A stretch of 33,120 nt of DNA from Candidatus Bathycorpusculum sp. (lineage in GTDB: Archaea > Thermoproteota > Bathyarchaeia > Bathyarchaeales > Bathycorpusculaceae), in the NCBI GenBank assembly GCA_009781395.1, contig WQYG01000013.1, positions 1-33,120 of the forward strand. Reading direction: 5' to 3'. Below the pieces are notes generated by a model. The model was not told the origin of the DNA. It saw nothing but the letters and a program-made list of their open reading frames with translations, and searched no databases. The stretch's first letter is position 1. Each line of letters opens with the position of its first letter. Shown here in pieces: positions 23,484-30,448 of the stretch. The position numbers were made by a program, and so were the translations under genes.

Positions 23484-25331
23484 ATGTCCTTAAAACAATT
23501 TTTACTACTCCTCTTCACAGTTCTAGGTTTAACAGGCTGGTTAACAGCAACATTTAACCTACTACCCCCGACTGTAACGTTTTATCTTCAATTTTCCTCT
23601 GCAACTCTTGCTCTTTTAACTATTGGGTATGGCGCCCTTAAAGCGTTATACACCCGCATTTTTAGCATGGACGTTTTAGCTACCATAGCCATTTTTGCCT
23701 CCATATTTAGCGGAGAATACTTTCCCGCAACAATTGTAGCCCTCATGCTAATAGGCGGTGAAATGCTTGAAGATTATGCTCAACAAAAAAGCTCCAAAGC
23801 CATACAAAAACTAGTGGAAGAGCAACCTCAAACAGCCACCGTTCTCCGAAACGGCCAAGAAATCCAAGTTAAACCCCAAACAGTCCAAATCGGCGAAACC
23901 GTCCTAGTAAAACCTGGAGCAAAAATTCCCGTAGACGGAATCATACAAAAAGGAACCGCATACATAAACCAAGCCTCCATAACAGGCGAATCCCTTCCAA
24001 CTGAAAAAACTATAGGCACCCCTGTTTACAGCGGAACCACCGTCCAACAAGGCGCCATATACATAACCACCACAGCTGTCGGCGAGGAGAGCACCTATGG
24101 AAAAATAATCTCTATGGTAAAAGACGCCAAAGAAAAAAAAGCCCCCATAGAACGCACCGCAGACAAATACGCCAAATACTTTACCCCCCTAATCCTCCTA
24201 ATAGGCTTAACCGTTTTTGCCCTAACCCAAGACCTCCTACGCATGGCAGCCGTCTTTATCATAGCCTGCCCCTGCGCCCTAATCCTCTCCACCCCCGCCG
24301 CCATTGTAGCAAGCATTGGAAACGCAGCCAAACAAGGCATCCTCATACGAAACGGTGAAACCCTAGAAAAAACCTCAAAAATCGATACTCTAATTGTAGA
24401 CAAAACAGGAACCATAACAAAAGGCCAACTAGAAATCGCAGACATCCAAAGCTTTCACCCAAAATACACCCCAAACCAAATCCTACAATTAGCCGCCGAA
24501 ACAGAAAAATGCTCCGAACACCCCTTCGCAAAAGCCATAACAAAAACCGCCCAACAAAAAGGCCTACAAATCCCACACCCCGACAACTTTGAACACCACC
24601 CCGGCTTAGGCGTATGCATAACCAACAACAACGATGGAACACCCATCATAACCGGCAACACCCGACTAATGCAAAAATACAACGTACAAATAACCCCAAA
24701 CGCCCAAAACTATCTAACAAACCACGAAAACAAAAACACTGTCATTCTCATTGCAAAACAACAAACCCTACTTGGCGCAATAAGCCTCTCTGATCAACCC
24801 CGCGAAAACGCAAAACACACCCTAACACAACTTAAAAAAGAAAACGGCATAAAACAAATCATAATGCTAACAGGAGACAACAAACACGTCACAAACAACA
24901 TCGCCTCACTATGCGCCATTGACAAAGCCATAGCTGAACTAATGCCCGCCGACAAAGCACACAAAATACAAACCCTCAAAAACCAAGGCTCAACAGTCGC
25001 CATGATCGGCGACGGAATCAACGACGCACCCGCATTAGCCCAAGCCGACATCGGCATCGCCATGGGACTATCAGGAACAGAAATAGCCATAGAAACAGCA
25101 GACATCGTACTTGTAACCGATGACCTATCAAACCTACCCAAACTACTAAAAATCGGAAAAACAACCATGACCATAATCAAACAAAACATCACCTTCGCCC
25201 TAGCCATAAACATCATCGGCATAGCCCTATCAAGCCAAGGCCTAATAACCCCCCTAATGGCATCCATAATTCACGAAAGCAACGCACTAATAGTCATGGC
25301 CAACTCACTAAGACTCCTAAAAATAAGATAA
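23484..25331 (+). CDS. P1B-type heavy-metal-exporting ATPase
   Basis: Integral membrane metal pump. No N-terminal heavy-metal-binding domain is present; the protein begins directly with membrane segments. The actuator 'ITGES' is near residue 172, the transmembrane metal site CPC ('ACPCALILSTP') near 264, the phosphorylation site 'DKTGT' near 308, the nucleotide-binding 'HPFAKAI' near 347 and the hinge 'MIGDGINDAPAL' near 508. The final segment carries 'HESNALIVMANSLRLL'. CPC fits Cu or Zn/Cd pumps; the 'STPAAIVASIGNAAKQGILIRNG' region (read in two parts) is nearer to Zn/Cd pumps, while the neighbouring CsoR has a Cu-type ligand set. Substrate is therefore left open. 615 aa is short but complete. 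It is co-transcribed with csoR and convergent with cbiO, 16 bp apart. Confidence 0.9.
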   Translation: MSLKQFLLLLFTVLGLTGWLTATFNLLPPTVTFYLQFSSATLALLTIGYGALKALYTRIFSMDVLATIAIFASIFSGEYFPATIVALMLIGGEMLEDYAQQKSSKAIQKLVEEQPQTATVLRNGQEIQVKPQTVQIGETVLVKPGAKIPVDGIIQKGTAYINQASITGESLPTEKTIGTPVYSGTTVQQGAIYITTTAVGEESTYGKIISMVKDAKEKKAPIERTADKYAKYFTPLILLIGLTVFALTQDLLRMAAVFIIACPCALILSTPAAIVASIGNAAKQGILIRNGETLEKTSKIDTLIVDKTGTITKGQLEIADIQSFHPKYTPNQILQLAAETEKCSEHPFAKAITKTAQQKGLQIPHPDNFEHHPGLGVCITNNNDGTPIITGNTRLMQKYNVQITPNAQNYLTNHENKNTVILIAKQQTLLGAISLSDQPRENAKHTLTQLKKENGIKQIIMLTGDNKHVTNNIASLCAIDKAIAELMPADKAHKIQTLKNQGSTVAMIGDGINDAPALAQADIGIAMGLSGTEIAIETADIVLVTDDLSNLPKLLKIGKTTMTIIKQNITFALAINIIGIALSSQGLITPLMASIIHESNALIVMANSLRLLKIR

Positions 25332-25347
25332 AATAGAAAATTTGCCG

Positions 25348-26214
25348 CTAAACACCATGTACTGCCTTTTTACAGGCTTCGTCTATGAGCCGCAATATTT
25401 CCCTTCTAGCCTCACTAATAGTGAGGGGAAGCTCATCAGCTATGGGCAAATTGTTTTCTTTCTTTAAAACTTCAAAAAGATGCGCTATACGAGGTGAACG
25501 CAAATTTACTTTTCGAATTAACTCTGTATTTGAGAAACTTGTTTTAGGAGTACCCGCAGAAACTATTTTACCTTTGTTTAAAATGTAGAGTTTGTCTGCA
25601 AATAAGGGTACCATATCTACATCATGTGTAGCCAATAATAATGTGATTCCTTTTTCTTTGTTAAGTTGAAGCAATAAGTGTAAAATATCGCTGGTAGCAA
25701 TTGGGTCAAGACTTGAGGTGGGTTCATCCATAATGATAACTTCTGGTTCCATAGCAAGAACACCTGCTAGAGCTACTCTTTTTTTCTGGCCACCGCTAAG
25801 AAAGTGTGGGGGTTTGTCTGCATACTCGTTCATGCCAACAGTTGTAAGTGCATCTTTTACAAGCTGTTTGACACGTTCAGAAGTATAGCCTAGATTTAAA
25901 GGTCCAAATGCTACATCTTGTTTTACTGAAGAGGCAAAGAGTTGATCATTTGGGTCTTGAAAGACAAAACCCACTCTTTTTCGTAGGTTTAGAAGTGATT
26001 TAGAATCGTAGGCTAAGGGTTTGTCCTCAAAGTATATTTTGCCGGAAGTAGGTTTTAGAATGCCGTTTAAATGGTTAAGTAGAGTGGTTTTTCCTGAACC
26101 ATTTGTGCCTAAGAAAGCAATTCGTTCGCCTTGTGCAAAATTTAACGAAACCTCATCTAATGCTAATGTTCCATCTGAGTAACAATGAGATACGTTTTCC
26201 AATCTAAACATCAT
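25348..26214 (-). CDS. cbiO: Cobalt/nickel ECF transporter ATPase CbiO
   Basis: Energising ATPase of the CbiMNQO metal importer. Walker A is 'GTNGSGKTT', the Q-loop 'VFQDPNDQLFASSV' (the extended FQDPDDQ form typical of ECF ATPases), signature 'LSGGQKKRVALAG', Walker B 'VIIMDEPTSSLD' and the switch 'LLATHDVD'. The tail of about 60 residues beyond the core is usual. The start is set at ATG 26214 (or ATG 26211), just after the cbiQ stop; the ORF track's earlier ATG at 26229 would overlap cbiQ. Last gene of the operon. Confidence 0.92.
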   Translation of the reverse strand: MMFRLENVSHCYSDGTLALDEVSLNFAQGERIAFLGTNGSGKTTLLNHLNGILKPTSGKIYFEDKPLAYDSKSLLNLRKRVGFVFQDPNDQLFASSVKQDVAFGPLNLGYTSERVKQLVKDALTTVGMNEYADKPPHFLSGGQKKRVALAGVLAMEPEVIIMDEPTSSLDPIATSDILHLLLQLNKEKGITLLLATHDVDMVPLFADKLYILNKGKIVSAGTPKTSFSNTELIRKVNLRSPRIAHLFEVLKKENNLPIADELPLTISEARREILRLIDEACKKAVHGV

Positions 26215-26218
26215 ATTA

Positions 26219-27043
26219 TTATAATACAACTCCCATGTTTGTTGTTACAAGTATTAATGTAATAAGTAGGATGTCAAAGATGACTATGCCTAAGAGGGTT
26301 GTTTTTCTTGTAGAAGGAAAGTCGTCAAGTATGCGTATTTCTCCGTCGTATCCTCGTGCGTTCATAGCGGTAAGTGTTCGCTCTCCTTGATCTAGTGTTC
26401 GTATGAAAAGACTTCCGGCGAGCATAGCTAAAGAGCGAATGCTACTTAGCCAGCCTGAGCGTTTAAGTCTTAGTTTTTGGGCAAGAGTCATTGTTTTAGA
26501 GATTTCTAGAAATAAAAAGATGTAGCGGTAGATTAGCATAGACATTTCTACCATGACTTGTGGAATGTGGATGCGGCGAAGGAGAACACACAGATCTGTT
26601 ATTGATGTTGTGAGTACTAGAAAGAAAAGACATGAAAGAGCGCTTTCAACTCTAAGGAAAGTGTTTATGCTCATAGAAATTCCGCTTTTAAATATTGTCC
26701 ATGTGGTCCAGGGTAGTGGGATTTCTATTAGAGGTGTTCCTGAGCCAAAGAGTAAAGCTAGTACAATACAGCTAAGTATGAGCATAAAGGTTGGGTAGGC
26801 AAACAGGTCAAGGTAAAGATGTGTTTTAACTTTAGCAAGACCTAAGGTTAAACTTGTACAGATTATAAATACTACAATGGGTACAATAAAGGACACTACG
26901 CCTGGCACATCAAAGGTTGATGCAGAAACACTTATTAAAAGTGCTGAGAGTGCAAAAAAAGTTTTAGTTATTGGACTATTTTTTGCTAATGCGTTGGTAT
27001 AGGCCGATTTGTCTACTTCAGCGTAGAGGTCTGAATGGCTCAA
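26219..27043 (-). CDS. cbiQ: Cobalt/nickel ECF transporter transmembrane component CbiQ
   Basis: EcfT-type scaffold that links CbiM to CbiO. 'MTLAQKLRLKRSGW' and 'RTLDQGERTLTAMNARGYDG' contain the ARS/ARG-type coupling motif (Ala-Arg-Gly) that inserts into the ATPase groove. Six hydrophobic segments surround them. The start is TTG 27043 with GGGAG about 12 bases upstream. A 161-bp gap, unusual within this operon, separates it from cbiN; I see only T-rich sequence there and no gene. Confidence 0.9.
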   Translation of the reverse strand: MSHSDLYAEVDKSAYTNALAKNSPITKTFFALSALLISVSASTFDVPGVVSFIVPIVVFIICTSLTLGLAKVKTHLYLDLFAYPTFMLILSCIVLALLFGSGTPLIEIPLPWTTWTIFKSGISMSINTFLRVESALSCLFFLVLTTSITDLCVLLRRIHIPQVMVEMSMLIYRYIFLFLEISKTMTLAQKLRLKRSGWLSSIRSLAMLAGSLFIRTLDQGERTLTAMNARGYDGEIRILDDFPSTRKTTLLGIVIFDILLITLILVTTNMGVVL

Positions 27044-27204
27044 TAGGTTTTTCTCCCATCTTTAGCACTTATGTTCATTGTTTTATTTTTGATTTTGACT
27101 AATTGGTTGAACATATTTCTTTCCTTCTTTTGTGCTGTATCTCTACTTGTGTATGGGCATTTGAATGTGATTAAAAAAGAGAGTAGGGGGATATGTTTTT
27201 GTTG

Positions 27205-27744
27205 TTATTGTTGTAGTGGTTGTTTTGTTTTGTCTTCGGGGTTTGTTCTCATATATCCCACAAAGTAGGCAAGTATTGAGGCTCCGATGGCTACTTGTGC
27301 TGAGAAAAGTAGTATCTCACCTGTTTCATCTGGTTCATACCCTAGTGGATCAATCCATGGAGTGTAGCCGCCTGCTGTGATTTCGTCTGGACCTTGACCG
27401 TCTGTTCCGCTGAAATCTGCATCTGGGTGAATCATAAAGGGCATTATAAAGAGAGTTAGCACCAGTCCTATGACTGCTATGTATAGGTATTTCATTTTGA
27501 TTTTTTGTTTTGGAATGATTGCGTTATCTGTAGTGCGGATTTTTTTTAATCCTTTTTTGGTTCCAATGAAGTGTCCTATAGTTGCAGCCATTATTCCTGC
27601 TTGAACTGAGAACAGTAGTGTTATGGTTTCATCTGGAAGCGAAATAACTGCTTCAGATAAGGGTGTATACCCTAAACCTATTATGTATGCAAATAGTGCT
27701 ATAGGTGTCACTATGGCCAATGCTATATAGTATTTATACTCCAT
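27205..27744 (-). CDS. cbiN: CbiN with a duplicated transmembrane module
   Basis: The C-terminal half (about 85-170) is an ordinary CbiN: membrane helix, 'HPDADFSGTDGQGPDEI', 'YTPWIDPLGYEP', then 'GEILLFSAQVAIGASILAYFVGY' as second helix. The N-terminal half repeats the layout in shortened form, a helix at 5-25, 'SLPDET' and 'TITLLFSVQAGIMAATIGHFIG', so the protein is about twice the length (179 aa) of classical CbiN (about 100). CbiN helps load Co2+ into CbiM. Its ATG abuts the cbiM stop codon directly, which implies translational coupling. Confidence 0.87.
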   Translation of the reverse strand: MEYKYYIALAIVTPIALFAYIIGLGYTPLSEAVISLPDETITLLFSVQAGIMAATIGHFIGTKKGLKKIRTTDNAIIPKQKIKMKYLYIAVIGLVLTLFIMPFMIHPDADFSGTDGQGPDEITAGGYTPWIDPLGYEPDETGEILLFSAQVAIGASILAYFVGYMRTNPEDKTKQPLQQ

Positions 27745-28443
27745 TTATGTTTTCACCTCTTTTTTTATGTTTGTAGTGGTGGGAATTTTTAGTATTCCTA
27801 GTTTTTGTAGGATACTGCCTTTGTATTTTGACAGGAGGCTAAATAGTAGAACAGCGAAGAACCCTTCGGCTATGGCTAATGGGATTTGTGTGAAAGCATA
27901 TATGCCTAAGAATGTTGAAAATGCTGTAAAGACACTTCCATTATCTGGGAATGCCAGGCCTAGTTGGAATGCTGTTATGACATATGTCATTAAGTCGGCT
28001 ATGGCTGTTGCGGCAAAAACGCCTATCATTGGCATAATTCCTGCCTTTTTAGATATTTTCCATATGGCAAAACCTATTGCAGGTCCGGCAATGCCCATGG
28101 AGAAAATGTTAGCTCCAAGAGTTGTTATGCCTCCGTGAGCTAGCAATAAGGCTTGAAATACCAGAACTATTACTGAAATGGCACCTGTTATTGAAGGTCC
28201 AAAAAGTATAGCTGAAAATCCCGTGCCTGTTGGATGCGAGCTGCTTCCAGCTACTAATGACGGTAGTTTGAGTGCAGAGATTACAAAGACAAATGCGCCA
28301 ACTATCGCCAAAAGCGGTTTTATTTCAGGCATTTTTTTTGTTAATTTAGTAACTTTATAGATGCCATAGATCACTATTGGTATTGATATTAGCCACCATA
28401 TTTGCCACCATGGTGATGGTAGGAAACCTTCCATTATATGCAT
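27745..28443 (-). CDS. cbiM: Cobalt/nickel ECF transporter substrate-binding component CbiM
   Basis: Metal-capturing membrane subunit. The mature start must be 'MHIMEGFLPSPWW': in CbiM/NikM the first Met amine and His2 chelate the metal and the N-terminus threads into the protein. I therefore place the start at ATG 28443 rather than 28479. AAGGAG lies about a dozen bases upstream. 'SSHPTGTGFSAILFGP' carries the later conserved His and the 'HGGITTLGANIFSMGIAGP' block is diagnostic. Seven to eight hydrophobic segments follow. First gene of cbiMNQO; Co2+ versus Ni2+ cannot be decided from sequence, but cbiN presence favours cobalt. Confidence 0.94.
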   Translation of the reverse strand: MHIMEGFLPSPWWQIWWLISIPIVIYGIYKVTKLTKKMPEIKPLLAIVGAFVFVISALKLPSLVAGSSSHPTGTGFSAILFGPSITGAISVIVLVFQALLLAHGGITTLGANIFSMGIAGPAIGFAIWKISKKAGIMPMIGVFAATAIADLMTYVITAFQLGLAFPDNGSVFTAFSTFLGIYAFTQIPLAIAEGFFAVLLFSLLSKYKGSILQKLGILKIPTTTNIKKEVKT

Positions 28444-28531
28444 ATCTTTCTTGTTCTCCTTGCTGGATAGTTTATCCAATAGGCATATAAGTGTTTGTTT
28501 AACATTAGTTAACTACTGGTTGAATAGAAAT
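28444..28531. promoter_or_regulatory. Divergent promoter region between cbiM and the winged-helix gene
   Basis: Eighty-eight bases hold a quasi-symmetrical TATA element (ggcatataag, about 28482-28491) that could serve both strands: about 26 bases away it would start transcripts just before each gene. Beside it is an inverted repeat ttaac-atta-gttaa (28499-28512), a candidate operator. The divergent winged-helix protein is the obvious candidate ligand, by position only. Confidence 0.45.
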
Positions 28532-29380
28532 ATGAAGAAACAACTTCAAGAACTCCTCCTCAAAGACAAAGGTGAATTTACAAAATTTCAAATTTTACTT
28601 GAAGTCATGCGAAATCAACCCCACGTAAAACAAAAAGACATAAGCGAAACCATGGGCATCACCATCCAAGCCATATCTAAATATTTTAAAAAACTCTCCA
28701 AAGAAGGCCTCCTAGAAGCAGGCTCCGAACGAGCAGACTACCGTCTAACTCAAAAAGGCATAACAAAACTCCGAGACGACCTAAAAAACCTAGACTCATA
28801 TGTCAAATCCGTTAAAAACGAATTAAAAATAGATCACGCCTGGATAGCCATAGCAACCCTGCCTGTAAAAATCAATGAGCAAGTAGGACTAATCACCAAA
28901 GGCGGCATATTTTACACTGTACCCGTAACTAACTCTGATGTTGAAGCCATCGGCATTGCCACAAACAACGCCGAACCCGGCGAAGACATAGGCCTAAAAG
29001 AACTAAAAGGCAAAGTCAAACTAAAACAAGGCAAAATCCTAATAGTCAAACTACCCAGCATCCGACAAGGCGGCTCAAGAACCACCGACCTGACAAAAAT
29101 AACCGAATTAATCAACGATTTCAAACCCGACCGCATAGGCGTCATGGGAGCCGTCGGCAGAGCCGTAATTAACAAATTAAACCTCAAAGCCGACATAGAA
29201 TTCGGCATCAGCCACGCAGCCGTCATCGCAGCCTCCCGAGGCCTAAACGTACTAGTCCTAGTAGTTGGCCGCATGGTCAACAAAATGATCCAAGAAATCG
29301 ACTCACAAAACATACACTTCGCCCGCGACATCATCTACGAAGTAAAAGACGCCAAAAACACCCAAGACACCTCAAAATGA
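28532..29380 (+). CDS. Winged-helix transcriptional regulator with C-terminal ligand-like domain
   Basis: Residues 1-90 form a winged helix-turn-helix ('QKDISETMGITIQAISKYFKKLSKEGLLEA' contains the recognition helix, quoted by parts). Residues 105-270 form an alpha/beta domain seen in archaeal regulators of the DUF7839 type, with 'DRIGVMGAVGRAVINKL' and 'FGISHAAVIAASRGLNVLVLVVGRM' as conserved-looking Gly-rich blocks. I set the start at ATG 28532; the ORF track's upstream extension would run through the promoter. It overlaps the next gene by four bases (ATGA) and diverges from cbiMNQO. A metal-dependent control of cobalt uptake is possible by position; no obvious metal site of the NikR or MntR kind is visible. 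Confidence 0.75.
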   Translation: MKKQLQELLLKDKGEFTKFQILLEVMRNQPHVKQKDISETMGITIQAISKYFKKLSKEGLLEAGSERADYRLTQKGITKLRDDLKNLDSYVKSVKNELKIDHAWIAIATLPVKINEQVGLITKGGIFYTVPVTNSDVEAIGIATNNAEPGEDIGLKELKGKVKLKQGKILIVKLPSIRQGGSRTTDLTKITELINDFKPDRIGVMGAVGRAVINKLNLKADIEFGISHAAVIAASRGLNVLVLVVGRMVNKMIQEIDSQNIHFARDIIYEVKDAKNTQDTSK

Positions 29381-30207
29381 GCATCGAATGCCCCGAAACC
29401 TACATCCTTACAAACCAACTAAACAAAGAACTAAACAACAAAACAATCACCAACTATGAAGTACAAAACAGCCAACAACTCCAACAAAAAGGCTTCATAA
29501 GCCAAAACCAAACCCTCAACCACCTAATCAACCGCAAAATCCTCTCAACCACCACCAAAGGCAACACAATTATCATAAAACTCGACAACCATTGGAACAT
29601 AATCATAGCACCCGAATACGGCGGCACCATAACCATACACCCACCCCAAACCAACCCCACAAAATTTCACCTAAAAATAGACCTACAAACCCTCCTTCTA
29701 ACAATAAACCTAACAAGCATAGGCTGCATACAAGCAGTCGAAACCCCTTTCCTTAAAACAAACTATCTCTACAACCGAGATTTCAGCCAAAAACTCAACC
29801 CCCTAGAAACAAACTTTACCCCAAAACACTTCATTGAACAACTTGACAACAAAAAACAAAACATCAAAACCGCCCTAGTCGGAAAAACCGCCGTCATTGT
29901 TGGAATATCTAACAGTGCCTTCCAAGACATCATCTACCGCGCCAAAATCAACCCCAAACGCAACACCCACACACTTACCTTAGACGAAAAACAAAACCTC
30001 TACAACGCAATCAAACAACTAATCAAAGAACGCTTAGAAGCAGGCGGAAAAAACCAGTTTACAGACCTATACGGCAACCCTGGCCTATACATACCCAAAA
30101 TGGGGCCAAACAAAAAAGACCAACCTTGCCCCCTATGTAACTCTAAAATAGAAAAAATCAACCATGGCGGCGGACAAGTATACCTCTGCCCAACCTGCCA
30201 AAAATAA
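29377..30207 (+). CDS. Fpg/Nei-family (endonuclease VIII-like) DNA glycosylase
   Basis: A 276-aa protein with the family order of N-terminal beta-sandwich, helix-two-turn-helix ('VGKTAVIVGISNSAFQDIIYRAKINPKR', by parts) and a C-terminal zinc finger CPLC...CPTC. Its N-terminus 'MSIECPETYIL' differs from the bacterial 'MPELPEV': the Pro that serves as catalytic nucleophile at position 2 is displaced to position 6. Archaeal members share an MSIELPE-like start, so chemistry may rely on another residue. A role in excising oxidised bases is inferred. Translationally coupled to the regulator by an ATGA overlap. Codons are strongly A/C-ending. Confidence 0.8.
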   Translation: MSIECPETYILTNQLNKELNNKTITNYEVQNSQQLQQKGFISQNQTLNHLINRKILSTTTKGNTIIIKLDNHWNIIIAPEYGGTITIHPPQTNPTKFHLKIDLQTLLLTINLTSIGCIQAVETPFLKTNYLYNRDFSQKLNPLETNFTPKHFIEQLDNKKQNIKTALVGKTAVIVGISNSAFQDIIYRAKINPKRNTHTLTLDEKQNLYNAIKQLIKERLEAGGKNQFTDLYGNPGLYIPKMGPNKKDQPCPLCNSKIEKINHGGGQVYLCPTCQK

Positions 30208-30434
30208 TGTTTCCTATAGTTGATTTCTAATCTTTTTTCTTTCCAACGATAGATTATCTGTAGGCTCGTATAACCTATAGTTTGTGAAGAAGGAGTAGAT
30301 GTTTATTTGTATGTGTGTTCCATCATTATATGATGTGCAATATATGGGAGCCTATGTTTACTTCCTTACGTTTCATGAAATTCATAAACAAAACTTTGTG
30401 ATGTTGCATATTGAGCGTGTATGTTTTAAGGTTT

Positions 30435-30439
30435 GGAGG
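30435..30439 (+). promoter_or_regulatory. GGAGG ribosome binding site
   Basis: GGAGG lies nine bases before GTG 30449. A nearer ATG (30440) is followed directly by a stop (ATG CAG TAG), so this site supports the GTG start. Confidence 0.65.
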
Positions 30440-30448
30440 ATGCAGTAG

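Noticed and set aside
24095-25267. Minus-strand ORFs inside the P1B ATPase gene
   Set aside because: Shadows produced by the A/C-rich coding strand; the plus-strand protein has all P-type ATPase motifs.
27044-27204. Extra gene in the gap between cbiQ and cbiN
   Set aside because: The plus-strand ORF 27071-27268 is T-rich, overlaps the end of cbiN, and has no family features; no minus-strand ORF fits.
28451-28531. N-terminal extension of the winged-helix regulator
   Set aside because: It would run across the divergent promoter; homologous protein sequence begins at ATG 28532.
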